A DNA stretch of 64,000 bases from Molossus alvarezi (GCA_037176705.1 CM073896.1:20100708-20164707), one strand, 5' to 3'. Numbered from the stretch's first letter, positions 1 through 10,951 are shown. Translations and numbers: made by a program. Notes: a model not told the origin generated them from the sequence alone.

Positions 1-267
1 ATAATAACTGCCTATTTTTAAGCTTGACATATGGCTTATAAAGTGATTAGTGAAGAATTTGATACACAGAAGTTGTTTTTGTTTTTTGTTTTAAAAAGAT
101 GTTTTTGGATCCGGATCCATAGTACACATGTTGGTCTGACTTCTGTGACCTAAAATATAATGGTGATAGACTCTCAAAACCTAGGATGTTTGAAAATCAC
201 CTACATGTCTCATTTTATTTTCCAGAGTATTTACTTTTACACATCTGTAATGTTTAAAAGTAAAAAG
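1..267. other. unique AT-rich sequence
   Basis: No coding signal, repeat family or structured element recognised. It is the left flank of the nested SINEs. Confidence 0.5.
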
Positions 268-423
268 CTGCTGTGGCTGGGTGGCTCAGCTGGTTGGAGC
301 ATCGGCCCACAACCAAAAGGCTATGGGTTTGATTTTTGGTCTGGGCACACACCTAGTTTTCGGATTCAATCCCTGGTGGGCACATAAGGGAGGCAACCGA
401 TCAGTGTTTCTCTCTTATATCAA

Positions 424-427
<4 letters not shown>

Positions 428-473
<46 letters not shown>
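428..473. repeat. (CT)n microsatellite
   Basis: Uninterrupted CT dinucleotide run of about 46 bp. It grew from the CT-rich 3' part of the surrounding Ves SINE. Confidence 0.95.
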
Positions 474-476
<3 letters not shown>

Positions 477-480
477 CCAT

Positions 481-699
481 GCCCTGCCTGGCCAATTTGG
501 CTCAGAGGTTGGAGCATCAGCCTGTGGACCAAAGAGTCATGGGTTCGATTCTGACCAAGGGTACATACCTTGGTTGCAGTTGGGTCCCCCACTCTGGTCG
601 GGGTCATGTGGGAGGCAACCAATCAATGGCTCTCTCTCTCTCTCAGTCTCTCTCCCACTCTGTTTGAAAATAAATGGAAAAATATTCTCAGGTGAGGAA

Positions 700-743
<44 letters not shown>

Positions 744-745
744 GA
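481..745 (+). mobile_element. Ves-type SINE (type A), nested
   Basis: Head CCTGGCCAATTTGGCTCAGA, then a B-box-like GGTTCGATTCT, body with TACCTTGGTTGCAG, CT-rich segment, and tail ATATTCTCAGGTGAGGAATT followed by (AAAT)n. Same orientation as the SINE that hosts it. The flanking duplication is weak (AAACCAT against AGACCAAT). Confidence 0.85.
701..743. repeat. (AAAT)n microsatellite
   Basis: About ten AAAT/TAAA units forming the expanded A-rich tail of the nested SINE. Confidence 0.95.
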
Positions 746-814
746 CCAATAGAAACATATCCTTGGGTGAGGATTAAAAAGAAAAAAGAAAAACCCTATG
801 ATCATGAATGACAG

Positions 815-825
815 GCCTATATTTT
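815..825. repeat. target-site duplication of the HAL1 element, left copy
   Basis: GCCTATATTTT, matching 3079-3089 exactly. The poly(A) of the minus-strand element begins immediately to its right as a T-rich run. Confidence 0.9.
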
Positions 826-883
826 TTTTTATTTTTTTTATTTATTTATTTTTAACTGATATTTATTTATTTTTTTCCAAATC

Positions 884-889
884 TTTATT
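884..889 (-). terminator. polyadenylation signal of the HAL1 element
   Basis: AATAAA on the minus strand (TTTATT on plus), about 30-60 bp before the A-rich tail, as expected at the 3' end of an L1-type transcript. Confidence 0.55.
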
Positions 890-937
890 GTTGGATGTAA
901 AATGTATTACAGATGTTCCACATGTTTCCCCCATTGA

Positions 938-968
938 CCCCCTCCTCCCCACTCCCGCCCCCCTCCCA
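938..968 (-). other. G-quadruplex-prone tract in the HAL1 3' UTR
   Basis: On the minus strand there are at least four runs of three or more G with loops of 1-3 nt (GGGAGGGGGGCGGGAGTGGGG). A G-rich polypurine tract in the 3' UTR is a known feature of mammalian L1. A second G-rich stretch lies at about 1037-1060. Confidence 0.7.
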
Positions 969-1234
969 CCTTTTCCCACATTATTGTCTGTGTCCATTGG
1001 TTATGCATATAAGTTCTTTGGTTTATTTCTTCCCACCACCCCCCCAACCCCTTTCCCTTTGAGGTTTGTCAGTCTAGCAATGAATTTGTGCTTCTTAATC
1101 CCTTCACCTTTTTCACCCATTCCCCCAACCCCCTTCCCAACTGGCAACCAATAAAATGTTCTCTGTATCTATGAGAATGTTTCTGTTCTTCCTGTTCATT
1201 TTGTTTGTAGATTCCATTGTTGATAGATATGTAT

Positions 1235-2176
1235 TCATTGCCATTTTGTTTGTTCATACATTTTATCTTTTTCTTCAAAAAGACCCTTCATCATTTCATA
1301 TAATAATGGTTTGGTGGTGATGAACTCCTTTAACTTTTTCTTGTCTGGGAAAGTTTTTGTATGTCCATCGATTCTAAATGACAGCTTTGCAGGATAGAGT
1401 AATTTTGGTTGTAGGTTCTTGGTTTTCATCACTCTGAATATTTCTTGCCACTCCCTTCTGGCCTGCAAAGTTTCTTTTGAGAAATCAGCTGACAGCCTAA
1501 TGGGTACTCCCTTGTAGGTAACTAGCTGCCTTTCTCTTGCTGCTTTTAATATTCTCTCTTTGTCTTGAACCTTTTGCATTTTGATGATGATGTGTCTTGG
1601 TGTGTGCCTCTTGGGGTTCATCTTGTTTGGGACTCTCTGTGCTTCCTGGACTTGTATGTCTGTTTCCTTCACCAAGTTAGGGAAGTTTTCTGCCATTATT
1701 GTTTCAAACAGGTTTTCGATTTCTTGCTCTCTCTCTTCTCCTTCGGGCACCCCCAAGATGCGAATGTTGGCACGCTTGAAGTTATCCCAGAGGCTCCTTA
1801 CTCTATCCTCATTTTTTTGGATTCTTTTTTCTTTTTGCTGTTCTGATTGGGGATTTTTTGCTTCCTTATATTCCAAATCGATGGTTTGCTCCTTGGATCT
1901 ACATACTCTATTATTGAAGCTGTGTAAATTATTCTTTATTTCAGTTAATGCCTCCTTTAATTCTAACTGTGTATCCATGATTTCTAACTGGTACTTTTTT
2001 ATGCTCTTGAGGCCCTCCCTAAGTTCACTGAGGTTCTCACTAAGTTCATTGAGCATCCTTATAAGCAGTATTTTGAACTCAGTATCTGTTAGGTTGCTTA
2101 TCTCCCTTTCGCTTAGTTCTTTTATTGGGGTTTTGTTCTGTTCTTTCATTTGGAACCTGTTTCTTTGTATCCTCAT
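1235..2176 (-). CDS. HAL1/L1 ORF1 protein (RNA-binding chaperone), intact
   Basis: Open frame of 313 codons plus stop. L1 ORF1p is a trimeric RNA-binding protein and nucleic-acid chaperone that coats the element RNA in cytoplasmic particles. Visible features: a leucine/isoleucine-spaced coiled coil at about residues 37-92; a charged linker (about 100-125); an RRM-type region starting about residue 130 with RANIRILGVPEGEE; and a C-terminal domain with AAREROLVTY-like start (actual residues 212-221), the conserved ARREW (239-243) and YPAKLSF (261-267). The last about 20 residues are Lys/Glu rich. Length is close to the usual 300-370. The ATG at 2176 is the first in frame and starts the acidic/basic N-terminus typical of ORF1p. 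There are no frameshifts or stops, unlike every other retrotransposon ORF in the window. The ORF2 that should follow is absent, so mobility would need L1 ORF2p in trans. Confidence 0.9.
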   Translation of the reverse strand: MRIQRNRFQMKEQNKTPIKELSEREISNLTDTEFKILLIRMLNELSENLSELREGLKSIKKYQLEIMDTQLELKEALTEIKNNLHSFNNRVCRSKEQTIDLEYKEAKNPQSEQQKEKRIQKNEDRVRSLWDNFKRANIRILGVPEGEEREQEIENLFETIMAENFPNLVKETDIQVQEAQRVPNKMNPKRHTPRHIIIKMQKVQDKERILKAARERQLVTYKGVPIRLSADFSKETLQARREWQEIFRVMKTKNLQPKLLYPAKLSFRIDGHTKTFPDKKKLKEFITTKPLLYEMMKGLFEEKDKMYEQTKWQ

Positions 2177-3078
2177 TTTGGCTGCCTCCCTGTGTTTGTT
2201 TCTGTGTATTACTTAATGAGAGGTATGGGGCTCGCTGAGACCCGGTGCTGCTCGTTTGAAAGAATTTAGAAAAAACCTGAAGCAGGATCCAAGACCGGCC
2301 AATCCTATGGTTAAGCAAGTGGCAACAGCTTGAAAGTTGTGTGGGGCGGGGCGGGGCGGGGCCTCAGGGAGTCAGCAGGGCGGGGCTACCAGTGTGAGCC
2401 AGGTTGCTGGAGTCCCAGATATGGCTTCTGTCTGCCGCCCCCGGGAAGGGCTCACCAAAGGAACAAAGGCCTCTGACAGCACGTTTGTCCCCCAGGAAGC
2501 CCCCTCTCCAGCGCTCGCTCCAGTGCCAAACAGCTCAGTTCTTCCCTGTGTGTCTCTGGTGCCCCTCGAGCTGCCTCCCCTCCGAGCTTAGAGGGAGAGA
2601 GTCCGATAAGTCCGTGCGCGGGCCCTTTAGGGAGCTGCCTGGGGCTCCAGCCGCTTCAGCTTCCCTGAGCCTCAGTTTCCGCTGGTTTTTTCAGCCAGAA
2701 GTTATGGGGACTTCTCTTCCTGGCACTGGGACCCTGAACGGGGCACCTGGTGTGGGACGGGGACCCCTCAGTCCTCAGGAAGGACCTTCCCAGCCGCGGG
2801 AGCCTCCTGATTTTTATCCACCACGCTTGGGTGTGGGACCAGCCCGTCTCGCCGCTGCGCGCTCCGCCGCCCCCCCTCGCGCCGCCGCCCGTCCTACCGG
2901 TCTGGATGTAGCTGCTTTTTTTTTTCCTTAGTTCCGTAGTTGTACGACTTCCATTCAGCTTGATTTCAGGCGGTTTTGAATGATGGTTGTTCTTTAGTTT
3001 AGTTGTAACTTTGATGTGGTTGTGGGAGGACGCGATACCGCGTTTACCTACCTGCCATCCTGACCGGAAGTCCGACAC
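2177..3078 (-). promoter_or_regulatory. HAL1 5' UTR / internal promoter, CpG-rich
   Basis: About 900 bp between the 5' TSD and the ORF1 ATG, strongly GC- and CpG-rich, especially 2330-2370 and 2845-2910, inside an AT-rich window. The extreme 5' end holds CAGGATGGC on the minus strand (GCCATCCTG at 3054-3062 on plus), which resembles the YY1 site that positions transcription in L1 promoters. Three GGGGC repeats at 2342-2361 are Sp1-like. Start motifs of this 5' UTR resemble that of the L1 at 55.28 kb (an ACAACTAAA module). Function is inferred from L1 biology. Confidence 0.65.
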
Positions 3079-3089
3079 GCCTATATTTT

Positions 3090-3656
3090 AAAGGTGAGGG
3101 ATATGGAAACCAGTGTGTAGTTCAACAGTTCTCAGGACTTATTCAGGGATAAAAATTCATCAACTCAAGAGAAGACGGGAAAGCCGTATTAGGAGAATCA
3201 TGAATCAAAATGAGAAAATACTCTTAAGCAGAAGGTGCTGATGAAGATGAGAAGGAAACACTAATTCAGGAACAGTATAGCAGCAGCACCAGTCAGTTCA
3301 GCAGGGGGAAGGGAGACTCAAAAGCCATAAATACCAAGTGATGAGCCATGAAAATAATCCTGAAAGGAGGCATTGTCTGTATCACCCGATACATTTAGAA
3401 AGAAGTGGGAAGGAAATTACAGGACATCAGCTGTGGCTTCGAAAGCCTATCTCAATAATGACACAGGATGCCCATATACCATATTTCTCATGCTAGAACA
3501 GTTTTTCTGTTATATTTCCTACCACCAAAAAGAAACAGAAATGAAGGGGTGACTTTTGACTCCACTTTTAGCATATACGTAAAATGGAACAGTAAATGGA
3601 TTGAAACATAAATTAAGATGACTGAAATGTTCATTCAATTTAAACATTGTTTACAT
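3090..3656. other. unique sequence
   Basis: No recognisable repeat, ORF or RNA gene. Confidence 0.4.
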
Positions 3657-3672
3657 ATAATGTGTGATTTTT

Positions 3673-3770
3673 TTCTTTTAATTTTTTCATCACCATTTAT
3701 CCCATCTACTCCTTCTTCCACCTCCCCCACAATCACCATATTGTTGTCCATGTCCATGAGTTCCCTACCA
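3673..3770 (-). mobile_element. very short 5'-truncated L1 3' UTR insertion
   Basis: About 100 bp matching the L1 3' UTR seen elsewhere in the window (TTGTTGTCCATGTCCATGAG motif), minus orientation, T-rich end at left. Flanked by a TSD, ATAATGTGTGATTTT (3658-3672) against ATAATATGTGATTTT (3771-3785), one mismatch. Confidence 0.8.
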
Positions 3771-3785
3771 ATAATATGTGATTTT

Positions 3786-5050
3786 AAACATGATTTAATA
3801 TCTCACAAGGTAGTTAGAAAATACTTCCCACAGGTTCATTTGGTTGAAATCAAAGTCAACCCTCAAAACCTCTCTAGTATAAATACGAAGATGAAACTAA
3901 ATAAATAATCATGTGAAATATACTGTCACAATTTATTGTGGCTTCAGGCAATTTGTAAGTCAGAGTTTCACCCAGATGCCCTCTGTGATACTATGTTTCC
4001 CCATCAGACACTGTTCCAAGGGCCTTAGGATACTTTGAAATATCCTAACATGGCTTCATGTCCATCCCTTTTTCAGATGGCACACCAAGCACATGTGAAA
4101 TCACAGTGTACTTTTGTCTCTTCTTCCCTAAAAATCATGGGGATAAGTAAGCATACCTATAAGGTACCCCAGATCTCATTCTGATCCAGACCTCAAAATA
4201 TCAGCATTGCTTGCATAGTATCCTGCTTAGTGGTTATTTTGATTCTACCATTGGTGTCATACTGCAAACTTGTCATTGAATTTCCTGGGACTCATAGGAT
4301 AAAACTGGATTTGCTCCATAATGCCAATACCTACTGCTCTTATAATGTTTACTTCACTACACTCTACCTACTCGTTCATCTTTCCTATTCAAAGCCCCAA
4401 ATTTTCCTAGTTGCTTTGGGTTTTCCATCTAAGATTATAAAAGGTACATATTTTGCATATAGTTACTTTCAACCTATGGTAAGAATCCACATCATGTCAC
4501 TCAGGATTGAATCATATACTTGTCAACTATTAGTTTAAATAAATTTATAAAAATGATATATGGTTATCTTTCTGAATATTTGACTGTCAATCTCTTTGTT
4601 CATATGTTGAGAGATGTTGTTTTGTAGAGAATGCAGTTAACAGAATTAGTCTGATGTTTTGCAGCTTATTCTTCTGCAGCGACAGTGTGATCTTCCTGGT
4701 TTTGCTGAATTTTACTCTGCCTTTATTAATATTGAAGTTCTTGCTAGTTCAACTGTTCTGGGTTCTCCTGCAGTTTTCCTTGACCCTGACTCCAAAGGCC
4801 AGTTTTATTTTGGGGTGAAGCTTTTTACTTTTCTGTTTTTCCGTATTGTTCAGAGTTTTTAAATTATGAAACAAATATCATAATGATACTTTCACACCTT
4901 TGCTAGCTGCACTCTTTGAAGAAACAGAAAAGATTACATAAATTCACAAGTATTTCTTTGCTCATATAAATAAAATAAATCACAATAACTTGCAGTCTCG
5001 TTCTCTTGGTTATTTTTATATGTCTTAAACATATCTCTTTACTGCTTCAG
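3786..5050. other. unique sequence
   Basis: About 1.3 kb, AT-rich. Short ORFs at 4230-4538 and 4659-4862 have no recognisable domain and look like chance frames. Confidence 0.4.
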
Positions 5051-5060
5051 AATAATTTCT

Positions 5061-6375
5061 TTTTTAAATTATTCTTTTATTTATTTAATTTAATTTATTT
5101 ATTTTTGTTACAGATGTTTATCCTCCCTCCCCCCCCACTGATTTCCCCCTATCCCTCCCTCCCCGCCCTGTCCCCAGCTATGTTGTCCATGTCCATTGTT
5201 CATGCATACATGTATATAAGTTCTGTGGTTTATCTCTCCCCCACCACCTCCTCTTCTGGGGATTGTCAGTCTGTACCCCACTTCCATATCTCTGGGACTA
5301 CCCCATTCCTCAGAATGTTATGTTTATTATATTCCACAAATAAGTGAGATCATGTGATACTTGTCTTTCTCTGTTTGGTTTGTTTTGCTTAGGATGACAC
5401 TTTCCAGGTCCCTCCATGTCATCTCAAAGGATAAGAGATCTTTCTTTTTTACAGCTGCATAGTACTCTATTGTGTATATGTACCACTGCTTTTTTATCCA
5501 TTAGTCTACTGACGGACATTTGGGCTGTTTCCAGATCTTAGCTATTGTAAATAGTGCTGCTATGAACATGGGGGTACATATATTTTTTCTGATTGGTGTT
5601 TCAGGATTCTTAGGATATATTCCTAGAAGCAGGATCACTGGGTCAAATGGAAGTTCAATTTTTAATTTTTTGAGGTAACACCATATTGTTTTCCACAGCG
5701 GCTGCACCAGTCTGCATTCGCACCAGAAGTGTATTAGAGTCCCCTTTTCTCCACACCCTCGCCAACACTTGTTGTTTGATGATTTGTTGATGGCGGCCAT
5801 TCTGACAGGTGTGAGGTGATACCGCATTGTTGTTTTAATTTGCATCTCTATGATGGTTAGTGATATTGAGCATTTCTTTAGATGTCTCTTAGCCATTTGT
5901 ATGTCCTGTTTGGAGAGGTGTCTATTTACTTCCCCTGTCCATTTTTTAATTGGGTTCTTTGTCTTCCTTTTGTTGAGTTGTATGAGCACTCTATATATTT
6001 TGGAAATTAACCCCTTATTTGATATAACATTGGCAATTATGCTTTCCCATACAGTGGGTTACCTTTCCACTTTTATGATTGTATCTTTTGCTGTGTAGAA
6101 GCTTTTCAGTTTGATGTAGTCCCATGTGTTCATTTTCTTTGTTTCTGTTGCCTTAGGTGATGTATCAGTGAAAATTGTGCTGTGTATGAAGTCTGAAATT
6201 TTGTTGCGCACAGTTTCCTCTAGGGTTTTTATGGATTCATGAGTCACATTTAAATCTTTTATCCATTTTGAGTTTATTCTTGTGTATGGTGTAAGTTGAT
6301 GGTCTAATTTCAATTTTTTGCATGTTGCTGTCCAATTTTCCCAACACCATTTATTAAAGAGGATGTCTTTACCAC
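5061..6375 (-). mobile_element. 5'-truncated L1 (ORF2 3' end plus 3' UTR)
   Basis: Minus-strand L1 with an (ATTT)-rich tail at 5064-5105, 3' UTR at 5106-5350, then the C-terminal ORF2 region to about 6375. TSD AATAATTTCT (5051-5060) against AATCATTTCT (6376-6385). Truncation about 1.3 kb from the 3' end is typical of L1 insertion. Confidence 0.9.
5501..6313 (-). pseudogene. L1 ORF2p C-terminal fragment
   Basis: Two ORF pieces, 6313-6059 and 5989-5501, in different frames. They encode the L1 ORF2 C-terminus, with motifs such as [16 protein letters not shown], the Cys/His-type [20 protein letters not shown] (known as a zinc-knuckle-like segment) and [19 protein letters not shown]. Endonuclease and RT domains are absent because of the 5' truncation, so it is non-functional. 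Confidence 0.9.
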
Positions 6376-6491
6376 AATCATTTCTTATTCAAATTTAAAT
6401 ATATTATTTTGGTTTAATATGAATTGACAATATAATGATACCAGTTGTCTGATAAACTTAACTCAATTTTTCATATTTTGAAGTCCAAGTA

Positions 6492-6709
6492 GTTTTTTTT
6501 TTTAAATACTTTTTTTATTGATTTTTTAGAGAGAGGAAGGGAGAGTTAGAAACATCAATGTGAGAGAGAAACATCCATCACACCCCTACTGCACACCCCC
6601 TACTGGGAATGGAGTCTTCAACTTGGGCACATGGCTTGACCCGGGAATCAAACCGGGACCTCTTAGTCCATGGGATGATGCTCAGTCCACTGAGCCACAC
6701 CAGCCAGTT
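6492..6709 (-). mobile_element. Ves-type SINE (third subfamily)
   Basis: On the minus strand the head carries the variant 'TGGCTCAGTGGACTGAGCAT' (reverse of 6685-6704 region), B-box-like GGTTTGATTCC, CT-rich body and A-rich tail (T-run at 6494-6503). It shares the 'CCCATGGACTAAGAGGTCCC' diagnostic with the SINE at 30229-30447, which sets these two apart from the other copies. Confidence 0.8.
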
Positions 6710-7940
6710 GACCTCACATAACTGCCAGAGCCCTGATGTCTGGGCTTGAAAGCCAAAGTGACCTTTCTCATTTTCAGGGCTCAGATTCAGTTAATCAACA
6801 CATACACTTCAGCTGTGATGTCTTGAACATGCTGTGTTTGGACTAAATAATTAGACTAAATAGTTCTGCAATCATTGACCCAAAGCATAATTGTGACTTT
6901 TCTCCTAAATATTTTATAACCTTGAAATATATTTTTAAAGAACATACTTAGACATATAAAGCCCTCAGGATGCAATATAATAAGTAGAGTATAATATTTG
7001 AATATGTATATATAGTATTTGTGAGTAGTTGGTTTACAAGTATATGTATGTATAAAGACAACATCTGGAAGGAGATACTCAGATATTAACAGGATTACCT
7101 TTGAGTGACATGATTATGGGAAAAACTCATTTTTTATTTGTATGTTCTGACATTTTTCTAAGTTTCCAAAAATGCACATGTATTACCTCAACAAGAAAAA
7201 AAGTATAAAAATAATGTTTTAAAAATTGAGACAGTTTTTCAATTTTAACTGCAGAATGTGAGTTGTGATTCTTAATCAATTTTATCTTTTCCTAAAATAT
7301 CATTGAGGAAAATAGGCATTGACCTTTTCTTCCTGTTCAAGGCTTTTTTTCATCTAAGTTTAATGGTTCTGTTTTTATTAAAACGAATGCTCTAAAACTA
7401 AGCTATAGAGAATAAAGCATGTTTTGTTTTTACAGTAATAGTCACAAATGGAAAATAAATTTGAGTATATAAATTTTAAGACTTTTGCACCTCAAAATGT
7501 ATAAAATGCTTCATCAGATGTACAAAATTTATATATAAGAATTTCTATTAAGTATTGTTTATAACAGGAAAAATTGTTAAATCAAACTTTGCTACATAAA
7601 GTTTTAATTTTCTATACCTAAGAATTGTAACAAATAATAATAGAAACACAAAGATATGTGCTTGATCATATTTATTACTAGTATTTATTATAAAAATTTA
7701 TTATTTAGAAACAATCTACATGTCATTATTATGAAACTTGATAAAAATGTATGATATATCTATTCAATGATATACTACTACTCAACTTCTAAAATGGAGG
7801 TGATATCATATGTATTGATACAAAACAATACCCATGAAAAAGTGTTAGGGAAGTAGTGAATTGCAGACCAGTTAACTAGTGTGGTCACGGATGATCCCAT
7901 TTTCTTAGTGAAATATTCTTGTAAACATGTAGATGTTTTC

Positions 7941-8106
7941 AGAAAGACAGAGAAGAGAGAGGGAGGGGAGTGAGGAAGGAGATGGCAGAAAGGAGAGGGA
8001 GAGCTTAGGAAGGAAGGAAATAGGAGGAAGAGTTGTGAAAGGCGAGGGCGAGTGGACTAAGTCAGGTGGAGTTCATTGAAAGAGGCAGAGGAAAGAAGAA
8101 AGAGTC
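7941..8106 (+). repeat. purine-rich (GA) tract
   Basis: About 165 bp with long A/G-only runs on the plus strand, including GAGAGAGGGAGGGGAGTGAG. Mirror-like polypurine of this type can form triplexes. No function is evident. Confidence 0.7.
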
Positions 8107-8877
8107 TGTATTCCAAAGGACGAAAGTGTTATTCGTGGATTTGACAAACAGGTGCTTCCATTTTTATCTTTATATGATTTAGCGATGTTGAACAATTCTC
8201 CAAGTTAGATGTATTACTTTAAAATAAAATGTGAAGTATATTTTTATCATAAACAAAGTGAAAAAACAAACCATAGAGGAAAAAGAAAATAACACATGTA
8301 ACAAATGATTGCCAACTTGAACATAAAAATAAACTTTCAAAATCAATTTGGTATTACAAATAAAAGGACAAAAATAGACTCTCACAGAAAATAAAATATA
8401 AATAGCTAAAAACATGGGAACATATGTCCCTCCTCAGTAGGAATGAATAAAAATTCGAATTAAAGCATTGATTAGATATTCTTTGTCTTCAATATTAGCA
8501 AAAAAATCTTTGAAATATAGGAATTTCCTACACTGTTATAAATTTAAGCAAATTTTTGAAGGCAGTTTTGTAATACATATCAAGAATCACAAATAATTAT
8601 ATGTCATTTGCTGTAACAATTTCTCATCTAAGAATGTGTTTTAAGTATGGCATAAGGAATGTGAACTAATATTTATTTACAGTGCTGCTAATCACATTTT
8701 AATAAGGCTTCCGTTTTCCACAGGTTGACGATGCTTACATAAATAATAGTTACAGAGAAATTATGCAGCCCGTGATTTTCTTTCTGAAAAATAATATTGA
8801 ATTGCATGGAGAAAAAATAAAAGAAAATTTTAAGAAGAAAATAGAATAAATTGTTTAAGTAGCAAGTTTCTTAAAGA

Positions 8878-8880
<3 letters not shown>

Positions 8881-8909
<29 letters not shown>
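8881..8909. repeat. (TG)n microsatellite
   Basis: Fourteen perfect TG units. Confidence 0.95.
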
Positions 8910-8912
<3 letters not shown>

Positions 8913-9179
8913 CACCACGCATGCTGTCTTATTGAGATGCCCTTTCCTTCATAGTATTCAAAATACTTACCATAAAAATAAATATTTTATAGTTTTTCAT
9001 ATAGATCACTTCTGCAAACTCTGTCTTATCCTTGATAATGATAATGTATTCTTTTATAAATTATGCAAACTAAAATTTAGATGATAAAAGTATTCCTGAA
9101 CTACACTGCTCTGCTGAAAATCAGCAGTTCTTGGAAAGACCCCTTGACTGTTCCTCTACCACACGGGGGGCAGCAAGGC

Positions 9180-9405
9180 ATGGGCCTGAAACTGGTAGCC
9201 ACACTCCATTCTGCTAATTAGTTGCTGTTGAGCCTTGGCCCACTGACCTAGCCTATTTCTCTCAGTTACTTCAACTATCAAATGAGAGATACAATTATAT
9301 CTACTCTATAAGCTTGTTAAAATCACAAGTGTTACTACATTTAAAAGCATTTAGAGTAGTGATTAACAATTACTAAGCACTAAGTAAATGTTATCATTGT
9401 TTTCA
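9180..9405 (-). mobile_element. MIR SINE remnant
   Basis: On the plus strand it reads like the reverse complement of MIR: 'CTCAGTTACTTCAACTATCA', then ACAATTATATCTACTCTATA, then CACTAAGTAAATGTTATCATT. This is the usual order of a diverged, minus-oriented MIR. Confidence 0.7.
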
Positions 9406-9985
9406 AATTATATTATTAAACATAATTACTGCCTGAATAACTGTACTATCAAAAATTGATCACAGTGTTCACTCAAAAATACATATGGTTTTATAATTAT
9501 TCAAATTTAACTGGGAGCCCTGGGATAGTGAAACTACTGAAATCTATTCAAAAGACGATTCATTGAAATGATTTCCAATCAATCCCAATTTCTCACTGAC
9601 CTAAAGGAACCTTATAGGTGATTTTTTTCAAATGCAGAATTTTACCCAAATAAAATACATCAAATAGTTTAACAAAGATATTTTCATGGGCCTAGCTAGT
9701 TCTTAAGTCATCTTAGATTTCTAAAATCATTGTTTAATCACAAACCACCAACTAGATAATGTATTTTTACACCTGTTGAAAAATATGTACTAATTAGTAT
9801 AATATCAAACAATGCTGTGATTTTTATCAATTATTTCATTAAGGCTATTACATGTCAAATCTATCTATCATTATCTATCTTTCTGCCCATCTACACATAC
9901 ATACATAAACATATATATTTCTATGTAGCTATATACTTCATTTATAAGATCTATAAAAACTATTCCTACATAAAATTGACACATA
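9406..9985. other. unique AT-rich sequence
   Basis: No gene seen. An imperfect TCTA/ACAT simple stretch lies at about 9857-9920. Confidence 0.4.
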
Positions 9986-9987
9986 TA

Positions 9988-10210
9988 TGTCCAGCCGGTG
10001 TGGCTCAGTAGTTGAGCGTTGACCCATGCACCAAGAGGTCGCGGATTCGATTCCCAGTCAGGACAAATGCCCAGGTTGTGGGCCTGATCCCCAGTGGGGG
10101 CATACAGAAGGCAGCCAGTCGATGTTCTCTCTCATTGATGTTTCTATCTCTCTCTCCCTCTCACTTCCTCTCTCTCCAAAATCAATAAAGAAAAAAAAGT
10201 AAAAAAAATG
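9988..10210 (+). mobile_element. Ves-type SINE (type B)
   Basis: Head GCCGGTGTGGCTCAGTAGTT, B box GGATTCGATTCC, 'CCCAGGTTGTGGGCCTGATC' body, CT-rich part, then AAAATCAATAAAGAAAAAA tail. Short CACATAYA direct repeats flank it. Confidence 0.9.
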
Positions 10211-10214
10211 TCAC

Positions 10215-10938
10215 ATACAAATTTCTAGGTATATACATACATATACTGTGAATCAAGTATCTATCATTGGAATTTTTGCTTTAATCAGATGAATGGCAAT
10301 CTTGTACTTTCATCTTTAACCTGAGTTGGGAATCACTCCTTGCATTGAACCATCTGACAAGCACATGCTGAATGGATGGAGGATCAGGTACACAGCCATG
10401 CCTGTGTCGGCGGGGACATCCAAACACGTGTGCTCGCCTGATGATGCAAGGCACAGAAATATGTCTGTGGAGCAAAAGGACCTCAGCATCTGCCCTGTCC
10501 ACTGCAGTTCCCATTAATTAAAAACATTTACTGGGTTACAAAATTTGATGCTGTTCTGCCAGGCCCAGCTGTGGCAAAGAGTATGAGGTTAAATGTTGCC
10601 AATAAGAAGAAACTCAGTAGCAATGCAGCATAGCTCATACTAGTACAGAGAAGTACTTTTGGGCATTGGAATTTGGATTTGTGTTTTAATTTCAGGGCAC
10701 AATTAAAATATTTGGCAAACTATCTTACACTCAAGCTTATGTAGGGAAAAAAGAGCACTTAATTCGCGGTGTTTTTGTTTGTTTCTGCTCCGCGTGCTGC
10801 TGCTGTTCTCTAGTGTGACATCTCCAGCAGCACTGTTACAATCTTGCCAAAGCAGTCTGTTGTCACTCTCCTTTGCCAATAACTGCAGCCAGATGCAGAA
10901 AAAGAAAAAAAAAACGTGTTAATTTTTAGTTCGACACT
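10215..10938. other. unique sequence
   Basis: About 720 bp. The part at 10320-10515 is less AT-rich and open on both strands (77 and 63 codons) but matches no family I recognise. Confidence 0.35.
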
Positions 10939-10951
10939 GCAAGAAGTGTTT

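Larger units (their letters stand above)
268..795 (+). mobile_element. Ves-type SINE, split by a second SINE
   Basis: The tRNA-like head starts near 268 (GTGGCTCAGCTGGTTGGAGC), followed by the body and an expanded CT tract. The copy breaks at about 480. Its 3' end resumes near 746 with 'CCAATAGAAACATATCCTTGGGTGAGGATTAAAAA', described here only as the usual Ves tail ending in GGGTGAGGATTAAAAA. The 3' end lies beyond the second SINE, so the second one landed inside this copy. Diverged and old relative to other copies here. Confidence 0.8.
826..3078 (-). mobile_element. HAL1-type (half-L1) retrotransposon, full length
   Basis: On the minus strand it has a 5' UTR (3078-2177), a single ORF1 (2176-1235), then directly an L1-like 3' UTR with G-rich tracts and an A-rich tail, with no ORF2 between. 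It is bounded by a perfect 11-bp TSD, GCCTATATTTT, at 815-825 and 3079-3089. The right-hand copy is followed by AAA, so the empty site has the L1 endonuclease consensus TTTT/AA. The 5' UTR still holds many CpGs, which suggests a recent insertion. HAL1 elements (L1 derivatives with ORF1 only) are an established mammalian class that includes microbat families. The exact subfamily is not determined. The alternative is a one-off internal deletion of an L1. The clean join of ORF1 to 3' UTR and the intact ORF favour HAL1. Confidence 0.85.
6710..9180. other. unique AT-rich sequence
   Basis: About 2.5 kb with no gene. It holds only the purine-rich tract at 7941-8106 and the GT microsatellite at 8881-8909. 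The 78-codon minus ORF at 8179-8415 is hydrophobic low-complexity and probably chance. Confidence 0.4.

Noticed and set aside
281..667. 128-codon ORF with Ser-Leu repeats
   Set aside because: Translation of the CT microsatellite and two SINEs.
2330..2931. CpG-rich region with long plus-strand ORFs (up to 175 codons), like a gene promoter and first exon
   Set aside because: It lies wholly inside the 5' UTR of the HAL1 element, between its TSDs. The ORFs start with TTG/GTG and are long only because GC-rich sequence has few stops.
2656..3078. 140-codon minus-strand ORF at the very 5' end of HAL1
   Set aside because: It begins with GTG, has no internal Met, and reads 5' UTR sequence. Conservation in other copies would be needed before calling a protein.
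9150..9175. CTCF-like CCACACGGGGGGCAGCA
   Set aside because: Register and core positions do not fit the motif without a gap.
10281..10517. Overlapping ORFs on both strands in a less AT-rich patch
   Set aside because: No domain or repeat match recognised. Too short to call a gene.
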